DNA from: Alphaproteobacteria bacterium
Lineage (GTDB): Bacteria; Pseudomonadota; Alphaproteobacteria; Rs-D84
NCBI GenBank assembly: GCA_017615655.1
Contig: JAFZZS010000003.1
Span: 61,885-125,884 of the forward strand
Direction: 5' to 3'
Length of the DNA: 64,000 nucleotides
Positions 47,111 through 56,838 of the stretch are shown here, piece by piece (position 1 is the stretch's first letter; the number at the start of each line of letters is the position of its first letter). Under the pieces are notes generated by a model. The model saw only the letters and a program-made list of their open reading frames with translations, was not told the origin of the DNA and made no database searches. A program made the position numbers and the translations under genes.

Positions 47111-47140
47111 CTTGAATTTCAAAATAGTGCAACTATATAT
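47111..47140 (+). promoter_or_regulatory. Possible heat-shock-type promoter of clpB
   Basis: CTTGAA at 47111-47116 and CTATAT beginning at 47133 have an 18-nt gap, resembling alphaproteobacterial RpoH sites (CTTG, then CYTAT-like). The match at the -10 side is imperfect; a sigma-70 TTGAAT/TATATA reading is also possible. Confidence 0.4.
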
Positions 47141-47178
47141 ACCGTTGATAAAAAACATTGAATCAAAAGGAGTCAGTT

Positions 47179-49236
47179 ATGAATCCAGAAGAAATGCAAG
47201 AAACACCGGCGCAAGCCATTGAAAAATATACAACAGATTTTACAAAATTGGCCGCCGATGGTAAATTGGATCCGGTCATTGGACGCGATGAAGAAATTCG
47301 CCGCACTATCCAGGTATTGTCGCGCAGAACAAAGAATAATCCTGTGCTGATTGGTAGTCCTGGTGTTGGTAAAACCGCAATTGTCGAAGGCTTGGCGGAA
47401 AGAATCATTTCACGCGACATCCCAGAAAACCTGTTAAACAAAAAGTTATTGTCGCTTGATATGGGCGCATTAATGGCGGGCGCAATGTTCCGCGGTCAAT
47501 TCGAGGCGCGTTTCAAAGCAATCTTAAAGGCAGTCAAAGATTCTAACGGTGAAATAATTTTGTTTATTGATGAGTTGCACACACTTGTCGGCGCTGGTAA
47601 AGGCGAAGGAAGTATGGATGCCGGAAACCTGATTAAACCAATGTTGGCGCGTGGCGAATTACACTGTTTGGGTGCAACAACATTGGATGAATATCGCCAA
47701 TATATCGAAAAGGACCCGGCATTGGCACGTCGTTTTCAACCGGTTTATATTGATGAACCAACGGTTGATGATACTATTTCCATTTTGCGCGGATTAAAAG
47801 AAAAATACGAGGGGCACCATGGTGTTCGTATTGCAGATGCCGCTTTAGTCGCCGCGGTTCGCCTGTCTAATCGTTACATTACGGACAGGTTTCTGCCGGA
47901 CAAGGCAATTGATTTAATGGACGAAGCCGCCGCGCGTGTTCGTATGGAGGTTGCATCCAAACCCGAGGCTCTGGATGAAATTGACCGTCACATCATGCAA
48001 CTTAGAATTGAACAACAGGCATTAAAAAAGGAAAAGGACGAAGAATCAAAAAAACGTCTGATGGAATTGGAAAAAGTTATTGCCACCCAAGAAGAAAAAT
48101 CCAAGAAAATGACAGCCGATTGGCGCGCCGAACAAGACAAAATGCGTGCGCTGTCTGATGCAATGGCTGCACTGGATGCCGCAAAAGCCGAGGTCGCATC
48201 CGCAATGCGCAGTGGCGATTATGAAAAAGCATCTGCATTACAGTATGGCAAGATTCCAACTTTGGAAGAAAATATTAAAAAAATGAATTCTGAATCAAAA
48301 GAATACAAGACCGTTTTGCCTGAGCATATTGCCGCAGTAGTCAGTAAATGGACTGGGGTGCCGGCCGACCGTCTGACCGTTGCAGAACAATCAAAATTGT
48401 TAAATATCGAAGATGAACTACGTAAACGTGTTGTCGGTCAAGACGAAGCATTAGCGGTTGTTGCACGCGCAATTCGCCGTTCACGTGCAGGTTTGTCCGA
48501 CCCACGCCGCCCGTCTGGCAGTTTTATGTTCTTGGGACCAACCGGTGTCGGTAAAACCGAAGTTGCCAAGGCATTGGCGGAATATCTGTTTAATGACGAT
48601 ACTGCAATGACACGTATTGATATGAGTGAATATATGGAACCACATTCGGTTGCACGCCTTATCGGCAGCCCTCCGGGCTATGTTGGTTATGAACAAGGTG
48701 GAACATTAACCGAAAGTGTACGCCGCAGACCATACCAAGTTTTATTGTTTGATGAAATTGAAAAAGCGCATCCTGATGTGTTCAATGTATTTTTACAAAT
48801 ACTGGATGATGGTCGTTTGACTGATGGCCAAGGACACATTGTGAACTTTACAAACACAATTATCATCATGACAAGCAATTTACCAAGTATGGATGCAGTA
48901 AAAAAGCAGTTCCGTCCAGAATTTATAAATCGTATTGATGAAATTGTATTCTTTAATCAACTGGGCAAGGATGTTATGTCTGGTATTGTGGAAATTCAAC
49001 TGCGCGGTTTGCGTAACCGATTGGCAGCGCGTCGCATAGAATTGGATGTAACCGACAAGGCAATCAAATGGTTGGCAGAAAACGGGTATGACCCTGTATT
49101 CGGGGCACGACCATTGAAACGCCTTATTACGTCCGCGGTCGAAGACAAAATTGCAGATTTAATTTTATCGGATGCAATTACAGAAGGATCAACAGTCTAT
49201 GTCGACGTCCATGGCAAAGACCTGGTGATTAAATAA
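47179..49236 (+). CDS. clpB: ClpB disaggregase lacking the N-terminal domain
   Basis: 685 aa; full ClpB is near 860. Both AAA+ modules are complete: [17 protein letters not shown] with [15 protein letters not shown], and [17 protein letters not shown] with [15 protein letters not shown]. The middle coiled-coil ([13 protein letters not shown] to [12 protein letters not shown]) is present, which separates ClpB from ClpA. The Clp N repeat (about 145 residues) is missing; the protein starts about 15 residues before [25 protein letters not shown] lies 6 nt before ATG 47179. It corresponds to the short ClpB form that E. coli makes from an internal start. Confidence 0.93.
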   Translation: MNPEEMQETPAQAIEKYTTDFTKLAADGKLDPVIGRDEEIRRTIQVLSRRTKNNPVLIGSPGVGKTAIVEGLAERIISRDIPENLLNKKLLSLDMGALMAGAMFRGQFEARFKAILKAVKDSNGEIILFIDELHTLVGAGKGEGSMDAGNLIKPMLARGELHCLGATTLDEYRQYIEKDPALARRFQPVYIDEPTVDDTISILRGLKEKYEGHHGVRIADAALVAAVRLSNRYITDRFLPDKAIDLMDEAAARVRMEVASKPEALDEIDRHIMQLRIEQQALKKEKDEESKKRLMELEKVIATQEEKSKKMTADWRAEQDKMRALSDAMAALDAAKAEVASAMRSGDYEKASALQYGKIPTLEENIKKMNSESKEYKTVLPEHIAAVVSKWTGVPADRLTVAEQSKLLNIEDELRKRVVGQDEALAVVARAIRRSRAGLSDPRRPSGSFMFLGPTGVGKTEVAKALAEYLFNDDTAMTRIDMSEYMEPHSVARLIGSPPGYVGYEQGGTLTESVRRRPYQVLLFDEIEKAHPDVFNVFLQILDDGRLTDGQGHIVNFTNTIIIMTSNLPSMDAVKKQFRPEFINRIDEIVFFNQLGKDVMSGIVEIQLRGLRNRLAARRIELDVTDKAIKWLAENGYDPVFGARPLKRLITSAVEDKIADLILSDAITEGSTVYVDVHGKDLVIK

Positions 49237-49254
49237 AAAAGACAGTAAACAAGA

Positions 49255-49281
49255 AAAAATCCGCCAAATTGGCGGATTTTT
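49255..49281 (+). terminator. clpB terminator
   Basis: AAAAATCCGCC pairs with GGCGGATTTTT. It also lies just downstream of the reverse-strand 66-aa gene. Confidence 0.8.
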
Positions 49282-49282
49282 A

Positions 49283-49483
49283 TTATTTCTTTTTTGATGG
49301 CTTTTTAAATTCATTATACAGCGCCATAATGCACGCATATCCAATCAGCGCCGACAATGCGGTAATAATACCACTGACCAGTCCATCGGAAAATATTGCG
49401 AACAATATAATTGCCAAAACTAATACAACAGTATAACCCAGATTTTTTACCAACGTAGCCAATACTCTTTCAAGTGTTTTCAT
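49283..49483 (-). CDS. Small membrane protein, 66 aa
   Basis: Begins MKTLERVLATLVKNLGY. Two hydrophobic helices (TVVLVLAIILFAIFS and GIITALSALIGYACIMALY) and a Lys-rich end. AAGGAAG precedes ATG 49483. Not recognised. Confidence 0.6.
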   Translation of the reverse strand: MKTLERVLATLVKNLGYTVVLVLAIILFAIFSDGLVSGIITALSALIGYACIMALYNEFKKPSKKK

Positions 49484-49543
49484 TTTTCTTCCTTTTGTTT
49501 GCATGTGCGTATTATACCATATTTTTACCAAAAATCATAGTAA

Positions 49544-49575
49544 AAAACACCGCCCAAGAAAATGGGCGGTGTTTT
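49544..49575. terminator. Strong terminator hairpin
   Basis: A 12-bp stem AAAACACCGCCC / GGGCGGTGTTTT with an 8-nt loop, just downstream of the reverse-strand 52-aa gene. Confidence 0.85.
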
Positions 49576-49589
49576 ATAACATGGGTCAT

Positions 49590-49748
49590 CTATTTTGAAT
49601 TTGGTCTTAGTGCCAATTTTATATACTTAATCAAAGCGGTGCCGAATTTGTCGTAATATGACGTTCGTTGTACAGATGCGCCATTGATACTGTATGATTG
49701 ACGCACAAACCAACCACTATCCGTCTTTCTAAGCGCTAGTTTTGTCAT
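49590..49748 (-). CDS. Short gene, 52 aa, basic protein
   Basis: Begins MTKLALRKTDSGWFVRQSYS and ends ALIKYIKLALRPNSK. AAGGA lies 8 nt before the ATG, and a strong terminator follows 15 nt after the stop. These two signals support a real gene despite its size. It starts 11 nt after the stop of the bactofilin-like gene, so the two probably share a transcript. Family unknown. Confidence 0.65.
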   Translation of the reverse strand: MTKLALRKTDSGWFVRQSYSINGASVQRTSYYDKFGTALIKYIKLALRPNSK

Positions 49749-49759
49749 ATATGTCATCC

Positions 49760-50518
49760 TTATAAGATTATTTGACCGCCCAATCTGGCATTGCGTGGGA
49801 TTGGACCAAATGACGAACGTGGACTGACATAGATATTACCTTTGACGGTAAAATCGCCACAGAATTCCAACAAATTCAAATCCCGCAAGAACATATTGCC
49901 TTCGATAGTGATGTTACATGGCAAAACATACTTACGCATGCGTTGCAAATATAAATTGCCACGGATATGTGAACCGTTCTTAAGAACGATTGCCTCGCCA
50001 CGCGATTCAATTATGACGTCGCCATAGATATTACCATCGCCCTGGGGACGTAATGTCGGATCTTCGGATGGTTTCACCGGTACAACGTTTGTTGTTGTAG
50101 GTAAATTACCAGTCTTGGCATCACGACGCATTGGTAATGGAACATTTTTGGCTGGTTTACCCTTGGTTGCAAATTCTACAGGAACATTTTTTGCCGGACC
50201 ATTTACAACAACCGGTTTACGACGATAATTCAAAATATCAATTATCAGCATTGATAACAACACAATTATAGCAATCAACAATGCCAAATTGATAAGGCCG
50301 ACGATATTTATATCGCACAAACCTGCCCAAATCCATGCACAAATTGCGCACAGCAAGTCCCATACCCAGCGCACAATACGTGCAATCATACGAATTGGCC
50401 ACAATATAACCTTGGTCATTGGGCCGGCATTTTTCTGCATATAAGCTTTTTCCGCAGAAAAGTCCTTGCGGCGTTGCATACGCTTGGCAGCCAGTCTCAT
50501 TTTTAATTTTTTGAACAT
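49760..50518 (-). CDS. Membrane protein with bactofilin-like C-terminal beta repeats
   Basis: 252 aa. The basic N-terminus (MFKKLKMRLAAKRMQRRKDF) leads to a Trp-rich amphipathic stretch and a membrane helix (INLALLIAIIVLLSMLIIDIL). A Pro/Lys linker is followed by repeated short strands (GNIYGDVIIES, GSHIRGNLYL, GNMFLRDLNL, GNIYVSP) that look like a right-handed beta helix as in bactofilins. This would be a cytoskeletal or wall-organising role (inference). A 52-aa gene follows 11 nt after the stop. Confidence 0.68.
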   Translation of the reverse strand: MFKKLKMRLAAKRMQRRKDFSAEKAYMQKNAGPMTKVILWPIRMIARIVRWVWDLLCAICAWIWAGLCDINIVGLINLALLIAIIVLLSMLIIDILNYRRKPVVVNGPAKNVPVEFATKGKPAKNVPLPMRRDAKTGNLPTTTNVVPVKPSEDPTLRPQGDGNIYGDVIIESRGEAIVLKNGSHIRGNLYLQRMRKYVLPCNITIEGNMFLRDLNLLEFCGDFTVKGNIYVSPRSSFGPIPRNARLGGQIIL

Positions 50519-50627
50519 GTTTAACCCTTTTGTTAATCATGTACAATATACCCTAAAAAAAACTTTTGTCAACCATTTTATTGGTATTTCTTTTTTCGGA
50601 CAAACCTGGTCGACGCTAGAAAAAATA

Positions 50628-50765
50628 TTAGAAACTAATGGAAATAAGAGGTCCCACAAACTTTATCGCCCACAACACAAAAAATATTGCCAGGCACAGA
50701 CCTATGATACGAACCAAATAGGTAGATATTGTATACGCCGATGGAAATTTTGTTTTACTACGCAT
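50628..50765 (-). CDS. Possible small membrane protein, 45 aa
   Basis: Begins MRSKTKFPSAYTISTYLV, then one or two hydrophobic stretches (IIGLCLAIFFVLWAIKFVG). A TATAAT box lies about 20 nt upstream of the ATG; the ribosome site is weak (AAGAAA). It is the only plausible content of the 351-bp gap between the bactofilin-like gene and corA. Confidence 0.4.
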   Translation of the reverse strand: MRSKTKFPSAYTISTYLVRIIGLCLAIFFVLWAIKFVGPLISISF

Positions 50766-50869
50766 TATTTTTCTTTTTTATATTATTATAGAGCATTTTT
50801 ACCATGTTTTTAATTTGATTTTCTTCTTGTTTCGGGGTAAAATACCAAAGCGATAAAAAGGGGGTGCCA

Positions 50870-51754
50870 ATGTTTGATACGGAAAAATTGAAAACATTTT
50901 CATGGATAAACGTCGGAAACCCTGATCACACTGATTTTGAAAAACTGCAAGACGAATACAAGATTGACGAGGATACCATATCGGACATCTTGGACTCCGA
51001 TGAACAACCGCGTATCGAAGTCGAAGATGATTACAAGGTTATAATTGTTCGTTTCCCTATTGTTAATCGCGAAACAGATACACAATGGCATACCGAACCA
51101 TTGTCGATTATATATTCCACAAACCGCGTTATCACTGTGTGTCGTAAGCGGTGCGATTTATTGGATAAGATTAAGAAATATGAAAAAACTTCGCGCGAAG
51201 AGTTTATACTTAACATAATCTATTATATTGCAGAATCCTATCTGCGCTGTCTAAAAGAATTAAATAAACGTGTTGTAGAATCCAAGAAAAATTTACAACA
51301 ACAGATTAGAAAGCGCGAATTGTTATCGCTTTTGGATGTTGAAAACAGTTATACACTTTATATGACCGGATTAAAAGGGAACTTGTCGGTGCTGGATAAA
51401 TTGGAAAAGGTTCGTGGCTTTGCAAAAACCGATGAATGTGTCGAATTAGTCGAGGATTCTCGTATTGAACTGTCCCAGGCTATCGAGGTTGTAACCAGTT
51501 ATACAAAAATGTTAAAATCTATCAAGGAAACCTTTGAAAGCGTTATTAATATAGATTCTAACACTTACATTAACCGTCTTACTATGTGGAACATTATATT
51601 GATGTTACCAACCTTGGTTGTGGGGTATTACGGAATGAATGTCGCCCTGCCCTTTGCAGAACATACCGATACTGGAATTGTTATATTTGCGTTGATTATG
51701 GCGTTGTTGGTTGGATACGCAATATTTGTTGCGTTACGCCGCCGTATTATCTAG
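50870..51754 (+). CDS. corA: CorA-family divalent cation channel
   Basis: 294 aa magnesium/cobalt channel of the inner membrane. A long acidic N-terminal domain (DEQPRIEVEDDYKVIIVRFP) and stalk helices precede two C-terminal membrane helices flanking the GMN signature (VVGYYGMNVALPF). Ends in basic LRRRII. I choose ATG 50870, which has AAAGGGGG 6 nt upstream; the upstream in-frame GTG lies within that site. Overlaps adk by 4 nt, convergent. Confidence 0.92.
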   Translation: MFDTEKLKTFSWINVGNPDHTDFEKLQDEYKIDEDTISDILDSDEQPRIEVEDDYKVIIVRFPIVNRETDTQWHTEPLSIIYSTNRVITVCRKRCDLLDKIKKYEKTSREEFILNIIYYIAESYLRCLKELNKRVVESKKNLQQQIRKRELLSLLDVENSYTLYMTGLKGNLSVLDKLEKVRGFAKTDECVELVEDSRIELSQAIEVVTSYTKMLKSIKETFESVINIDSNTYINRLTMWNIILMLPTLVVGYYGMNVALPFAEHTDTGIVIFALIMALLVGYAIFVALRRRII

Positions 51755-52308
51755 GCAATTGCACGTGATACACGTGAAAAATTCACATTAAAATCTTCAT
51801 CAGTTACGTCGACATCACTGAAACTTATGCCATCAGCCGTGCGGAACCATTCAATTGCCGGCATGGTGATTTTAAAGAAACTATCCAAACGGCGTCTAAC
51901 GATAGCATTATCAGCATCATCAGCACGTCCACCACCCTCACGAATACGTTTTTGAATACGCGCCAACATGATATTTTCTGGAACATTGAGGTATATTACA
52001 CGGATATCAAATTTATCTGCATAATTTTGAACAATCCATTGTGCTTGTCCCAGCGTGCGCGGAAACCCATCAAGAATTATATTACCCGATGTTTTACCTA
52101 TAGCATCACTAACTAGTTGAAATAAATCAGTATCAGGAACCAATTCACCACGTGCCATAATCTGTGCAATGCGCGATTCTGGCGATAAACTGCGTAAAAT
52201 TGCGCCCGTCTCAATATACCCATAACCATCACGTGCAATCAACGCACGGGCGTGTGTCCCCTTACCTACGCCCTGACCACCCATCAGCAGAATCATTTTT
52301 GGTTTCAT
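51751..52308 (-). CDS. adk: Adenylate kinase
   Basis: 185 aa, short-LID form. P-loop LLMGGQGVGKGTHARAL, AMP-binding YIETGAILRSL, ILDGFPRTLGQAQWI and the LID arginines in REGGGRADDADN and VRRRLDSF. It balances ATP, ADP and AMP. No zinc cysteines. AAAGGA lies before the ATG. Confidence 0.93.
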   Translation of the reverse strand: MKPKMILLMGGQGVGKGTHARALIARDGYGYIETGAILRSLSPESRIAQIMARGELVPDTDLFQLVSDAIGKTSGNIILDGFPRTLGQAQWIVQNYADKFDIRVIYLNVPENIMLARIQKRIREGGGRADDADNAIVRRRLDSFFKITMPAIEWFRTADGISFSDVDVTDEDFNVNFSRVSRAIA

Positions 52309-52345
52309 AATCTATCCTTTGGTATTTCACGCAGATTATAACATA

Positions 52346-52374
52346 AAAAAATCCCCATGGCTATGGGGATTTTA
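52346..52374 (-). terminator. Terminator of the LRR gene
   Basis: AAAATCCCCAT pairs with ATGGGGATTTT around GGCT. Confidence 0.8.
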
Positions 52375-52380
52375 TTTAAC

Positions 52381-53127
52381 CTATCGCGCCCTGTTTATAT
52401 CACGCAATGAATAAAAGATTCGTGGACAATCGCGACCAACATTAGCAAGTTTTGGTGTTTCAACATCCATCAGTGACATATTTGCATACAGTGTATAATC
52501 ACCGATATCTGTCAAATTTGGCCATGATACTTCTGTCAACGTGTTATTGTTATACAGGCATCTTTTGCCAAATTTGCGAAAGTTCGCTGCATCAAAAACT
52601 GTCAAAGTTTCATTTTCGTACAGAGAATTATCACCCATTTCTTCCAGTACAGGTGTATAAAGCCGTTCGATCTGAGAATTTTTAAGTGAATTCTGTCCCA
52701 TATCTTTCATTTTCGGAACATACAAATGCTTTAAATCATATGCATAACGCATAAAACTGCCACCACCATGAATCATGTCTGGAAAACCCGCATGAACGAG
52801 ATATTCTGTACCTGTGCCGGTCAAGAATTCTGTATGTTTGTTTTGTTTGATTAAATTCGGCATCCAAAGTTTCACAAGATGGTCCCCATGAATCTTAGCC
52901 GATAAGACCGGCCCCGCATATATTGAATATGTATCCTTTGGTCCTTTAACAAACGCGACCTTATTCGACTTAATATTGTAATGCAATAAATCCAGAAACT
53001 GTTGCGAAACGGCGAAACTATCGGAAATTACCGGCATATCAAAATCATAGTATGCTTTGGAAAAATCCGCAAACTTTACCAATGTATTATCTTGGTTTTT
53101 TAATGAATATTCTTGTACATGTGCCAT
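52381..53127 (-). CDS. Leucine-rich-repeat (BspA/LRR_5-like) protein without signal peptide
   Basis: 248 aa. The second half is four to five repeats of about 22 residues with the pattern L-x2-L-x3-P-x-L-x2-M-G-x-N-S-L-x2-N, for example HLYVPKMKDMGQNSLKN, RLYTPVLEEMGDNSLYEN and EVSWPNLTDIGDYTLYAN. The N-terminal 100 residues are unlike any family I know. No export signal is visible, so it is cytosolic or exported by another route. AAAGGGG precedes the ATG. Confidence 0.75.
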   Translation of the reverse strand: MAHVQEYSLKNQDNTLVKFADFSKAYYDFDMPVISDSFAVSQQFLDLLHYNIKSNKVAFVKGPKDTYSIYAGPVLSAKIHGDHLVKLWMPNLIKQNKHTEFLTGTGTEYLVHAGFPDMIHGGGSFMRYAYDLKHLYVPKMKDMGQNSLKNSQIERLYTPVLEEMGDNSLYENETLTVFDAANFRKFGKRCLYNNNTLTEVSWPNLTDIGDYTLYANMSLMDVETPKLANVGRDCPRIFYSLRDINRAR

Positions 53128-53198
53128 ATAAAACCCCTTTATTTACGCGCAGTATTATAGACAATAGTTTTCAATTGTCAATGCGTCTTGGCAAATAA

Positions 53199-53222
53199 AA
53201 TCCCCACAATGATGTGGGGATT
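53199..53222 (-). terminator. rpsA terminator
   Basis: AATCCCCACA pairs with TGTGGGGATT around ATGA, followed on the reverse strand by a T-rich run. Confidence 0.8.
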
Positions 53223-53248
53223 CGTGTGTATTTTGAAAATAACCAATA

Positions 53249-54937
53249 TTATTTACGGCTGTTCTCAATGGCGGCACCAAGAATATCACCCAAAACAGAA
53301 CCACTGTCCGCTTCGTTTGCATATTCTTTGACAGCCTGTTTTTCTAATGTTACCTGCAATGCACGGATAGACAACTTGACATTGTTACCATCAACAGATA
53401 CCACAGATGCTTCGACTGTATCACCAACTTTGAATTTGGATGTATCTTGTTCCGCTTTTTCGCGTGACAAGTCAGTACGACGAATTGTTCCTTTGATATC
53501 ATTTGGCAATTCCAAAATCAGTTCATCTGGTGTGACTTCGGAAACTGTCCCAGATACAACCGCACCTTTCTTAATGGATGCCGCATTATTATCCGCACCA
53601 GCTGTCAATTGTTTGATACCCAATGTAACACGTTCTTTTTCTGGGTTAATATCCAAAATCTTCGCAGTAACTTCTTGGCCACGAACAAATTTTTTCAATT
53701 CTTCTTCGTCCAAACGGTTCCATGATAAATCAGAGATATGAACCATACCATCTAATTCTGGGGTTAATGCAACAAACAAACCAAATTCAGTTGTGTTCTT
53801 GATTGGACCAGTAATAATGTCGCCAACATTATGGGTTTCTGCGAACTGCTTCCATGGATTTGGTTGCAACTGTTTATAGCCTAATGAAATACGACGTTTT
53901 TCTTGGTCAATATCAAGAACCATTACATTAACTTCCTGACCATTTTGCAAAACTTTGCTTGGGTGAATGTTCTTGTTTGTCCATGAAAGTTCGGACATAT
54001 GAACCAAACCTTCAATATTATTACCCAAATCAACAAATGCACCATAATCAGTTACAGAAGAAACCTTACCAGTTACTGTATCACCAACATTGAATGCACG
54101 TGATGCGGTTTCCCATGGGTCTTCTTCTAGTTGTTTTGCGCCCAATGAAATACGGTGTGATTCTGGGTCAAATTGAATAACTTTGACCTTGATTTTTTCA
54201 CCAACATGAACCAATTCACGTGGGTGATTAACACGTTTCCATGAAAGGTCTGTAACGTGCAACAAACCATCAATTCCACCCAGGTCAATAAACACACCAT
54301 AATCGGTAATATTTTTGACTGTTCCTTCTAAGACAGCACCAAGTTCAATGTTCTTTAATGCTTCTTTCTGGGCGGCGGCGATTGTATCAGATTGTATTGC
54401 ACGACGTGAAACAATTGCGTTTGTGCGCAATGCGTCCATCTTTAAAACGCGGAATTTGTCTTTCAATCCAATCAGAGATTTCGCATCACGAACAGGCTTA
54501 TGATCAACCTGGGATGATGGCATAAACGCGAATACACCGTTGATATCAACAGTATATCCACCACGAACAACGTCGATAATTGTCCCTTCGGGGTCGATAC
54601 CTTCGGCAACGGTCTTTTCTAATTCTTTCCATGCCTTTTCAGCACGCGCCTTTGCATAGGACAAGATTGCTGTTCCTTCGCGTGATTCATAACGTTCAAC
54701 AAAAACGTCGATAATATCACCCACAGATGGTACAGATGCACCAAATTCTTTTAATGGAATGCGACCTTCGGATTTAAGGCCCACATCAACCATTGCAAAA
54801 TCACCGCGAATATCTTTGACGGTTCCTTTGGTGGCATAGCCCTGAAGTGTTTCTTGTTTGCCATAGTTTTCATCAAACATTTTGACGAAATCTTCGTTGG
54901 CGATTGGATTAAATAAATCTTTGGATAAATCTTTCAT
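53249..54937 (-). CDS. rpsA: 30S ribosomal protein S1
   Basis: 562 aa with six S1 RNA-binding repeats, for example GTVKNITDYGVFIDLGGIDG, GKVSSVTDYGAFVDLGNN and GPIKNTTEFGLFVALTPELD. It helps mRNA bind the ribosome. No Shine-Dalgarno precedes the ATG, and the 5' leader holds a short GC hairpin with a U run (54984-55003); both fit the self-control of rpsA translation known in other bacteria (inference). Confidence 0.96.
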   Translation of the reverse strand: MKDLSKDLFNPIANEDFVKMFDENYGKQETLQGYATKGTVKDIRGDFAMVDVGLKSEGRIPLKEFGASVPSVGDIIDVFVERYESREGTAILSYAKARAEKAWKELEKTVAEGIDPEGTIIDVVRGGYTVDINGVFAFMPSSQVDHKPVRDAKSLIGLKDKFRVLKMDALRTNAIVSRRAIQSDTIAAAQKEALKNIELGAVLEGTVKNITDYGVFIDLGGIDGLLHVTDLSWKRVNHPRELVHVGEKIKVKVIQFDPESHRISLGAKQLEEDPWETASRAFNVGDTVTGKVSSVTDYGAFVDLGNNIEGLVHMSELSWTNKNIHPSKVLQNGQEVNVMVLDIDQEKRRISLGYKQLQPNPWKQFAETHNVGDIITGPIKNTTEFGLFVALTPELDGMVHISDLSWNRLDEEELKKFVRGQEVTAKILDINPEKERVTLGIKQLTAGADNNAASIKKGAVVSGTVSEVTPDELILELPNDIKGTIRRTDLSREKAEQDTSKFKVGDTVEASVVSVDGNNVKLSIRALQVTLEKQAVKEYANEADSGSVLGDILGAAIENSRK

Positions 54938-55148
54938 TTAGAATTCATACAAAGTTTGCCATCGCAGCCATATTTTGCTAGAAAAACCGCGAGGTCTTGC
55001 GGGGTTAATCGGACTGATTCCATGCCCGCCCACGAAATCAGCACCGATTATATATATTTTTTTATCGAAAATCAAGTATTATCATGAAAAAACTTGAATT
55101 GCGACTAATGAATGCTAAGATTAAAGAAAAATATAAAGGGTAAAACAT

Positions 55149-55607
55149 ATGAGAAAGCATAATTTAGAACTTTGGATTTTCTGTGTCGCTATCCTAGCAA
55201 TTTGTGCAACTGGGGTTCATGATTTAGCAGAAGAATCCATCTATAAATCTAAACATGATAATTTTCGTCCAATTAAAAATGCTACACGATATGAAGATTC
55301 ACTGGTTTACAATATCGGTGATTCTACACTGAACGCACGCAAGGCACGATATGACGCCCTGGTCAAAGATTATAATGATGCATTTGATGATGTTTGTGCC
55401 AGATACCGTGGCATATTCCCAATGCATCAAAAATTTCACAAAATATACGTAACACCAAAATATGCAAAACAAATTGAAGTAAACAATATCAAGCAATACA
55501 GTAAATATATTGATCGGTATGAACGTGACTCTTTGGCGCCGGTATACTGTGATGTATACAAAAATAAAGTTGTCCCAATGGTGCGTAATAACACCCAAAC
55601 AAAATAA
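55149..55607 (+). CDS. Membrane-anchored hypothetical protein
   Basis: 152 aa. One N-terminal hydrophobic segment (LWIFCVAILAICATGVHDL), then a polar helical body with NARKARYDALVKDYNDAFDD and basic YAKQIEVNNIKQYSKYIDRY. LemA-like heptads are possible but weak. AAAGGG precedes the ATG. Confidence 0.65.
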   Translation: MRKHNLELWIFCVAILAICATGVHDLAEESIYKSKHDNFRPIKNATRYEDSLVYNIGDSTLNARKARYDALVKDYNDAFDDVCARYRGIFPMHQKFHKIYVTPKYAKQIEVNNIKQYSKYIDRYERDSLAPVYCDVYKNKVVPMVRNNTQTK

Positions 55608-55649
55608 AATTTGTTTACACCACACGAAAAATATAATATGATTTCAAAC

Positions 55650-56447
55650 ATGAAAAGAATTATTATTATTACCGGGGCCAGTTCAGGGATGGGCGCAGAA
55701 TTTGCCCGCCAGGTTTATACCCAACACAAAAATACCACCACACAAACTGAAATGTGGCTGATTGCGCGCGAAGATGATAAACTGCGCGATTTTGCCACTA
55801 CACTGACAGGCAAAAACATCTTGGTACGAACATTTGCGTTCGATTTGCGCGGTTCCGTGGGCGCAGAGCATGTAAATAATCTACTGAATACAGAATCCAA
55901 GAACGGCAAATTTGTGGTTGATTTATTGATAAACAATGCAGGATTTGGAACATATGGGCCTTTTGCTGAAACAGACCCAGCGCGTGAAATGTCCATGGTA
56001 GAATTGAATTGTACCGCCCTTACCGGTATATGTGGGTTTGTGTTACCATATATGCAACGTGGCGGGCATATCATCAATGTTGCAAGTTTGGCGGCATTTT
56101 TACCCCTGGGAAATTTCGCGGTTTATGCTGCGACCAAATCGTATGTCCTGTCATTTAGCATGGCATTAGCTGCTGAACTAAAAGAACGTGGTATATCAGT
56201 ATGCGCACTTTGCCCTGGCAGTGTCAGTACTAATTTTGCCAATGTGGCAAGTAATGGAAAACGGCGCGAAGTCTTGCATGGTCGTGATCCACGCAAAGTT
56301 GTGGCACATTGTCTGCGTGCAAGTCAACGTAACAAAAAAATTGCGCTGTGGGCAACAAAATGGAAGGTTACGGCGTTCCTGTCGCGCTTTGTTGGTCGAT
56401 ATATTGGCGCACGTTTTACCTATCTATTTAACAAGCGTCCCCACTAG
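55650..56447 (+). CDS. Short-chain dehydrogenase/reductase
   Basis: 265 aa NAD(P)-dependent SDR. TGASSGMGAEFARQV is the dinucleotide loop, LLINNAGFGTYGPF the NNAG motif, and INVASLAAFLPLGNFAVYAA with TKSYVLSFS carries the Ser and YxxxK catalytic residues. The C-terminal SRFVGRYIGARFTYLF is basic and may touch the membrane. The substrate is unknown. TATAAT ends 12 nt before ATG 55650, with no clear ribosome site. Confidence 0.9.
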   Translation: MKRIIIITGASSGMGAEFARQVYTQHKNTTTQTEMWLIAREDDKLRDFATTLTGKNILVRTFAFDLRGSVGAEHVNNLLNTESKNGKFVVDLLINNAGFGTYGPFAETDPAREMSMVELNCTALTGICGFVLPYMQRGGHIINVASLAAFLPLGNFAVYAATKSYVLSFSMALAAELKERGISVCALCPGSVSTNFANVASNGKRREVLHGRDPRKVVAHCLRASQRNKKIALWATKWKVTAFLSRFVGRYIGARFTYLFNKRPH

Positions 56448-56454
56448 AAACGAC

Positions 56455-56484
56455 TTGATTTCCTACCCTTTTTTGATGTATAAT
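56455..56484 (+). promoter_or_regulatory. Promoter TTGATT-N18-TATAAT
   Basis: Serves the small secreted protein, probably together with the MORN pair downstream. Confidence 0.55.
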
Positions 56485-56512
56485 CCTGGTGTGCTATTTA
56501 CAGGAGGGAATA

Positions 56513-56812
56513 ATGAAAAAATCCGTTGTATTTTTATTTGCAGTATTATGCGCATTTGCGGCAAACGCCAGCGCATTAGACGAGATGTATGCTGCCCAAG
56601 CGGCCAGTGAAGCCGCCGCCGAAGCACCATACTATCAGAATGCGCGCGAAATGGCCAGCGAGCCGTTTGATGGTCCATCCTCGGGTGATGGATATACTGT
56701 TTATACTGGGTACGAAGAATTTGATGGTGCCCCGGTTAACTATGATGAACTAGAAGATGTCCAAGAATTAAATGGATCCACGGATTTCTTTTCATCATCT
56801 TATGATGAATAA
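56513..56812 (+). CDS. Small secreted acidic protein
   Basis: 99 aa. The signal peptide MKKSVVFLFAVLCAFAANASA is followed by an Ala-rich helix and an acidic Tyr/Asp/Gly tail. AGGAGGG, the best ribosome site in the area, is 7 nt upstream. First gene of a likely three-gene run with the two MORN proteins. Confidence 0.7.
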   Translation: MKKSVVFLFAVLCAFAANASALDEMYAAQAASEAAAEAPYYQNAREMASEPFDGPSSGDGYTVYTGYEEFDGAPVNYDELEDVQELNGSTDFFSSSYDE

Positions 56813-56838
56813 ATTATCCTGTCTAGTTGGGGGATGAT

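Noticed and set aside
50466..50813. Plus-strand frame of 115 codons in the gap before corA
   Set aside because: It begins inside the opposite gene, has no ribosome site and a random-looking, Tyr/Phe/Cys-rich composition.
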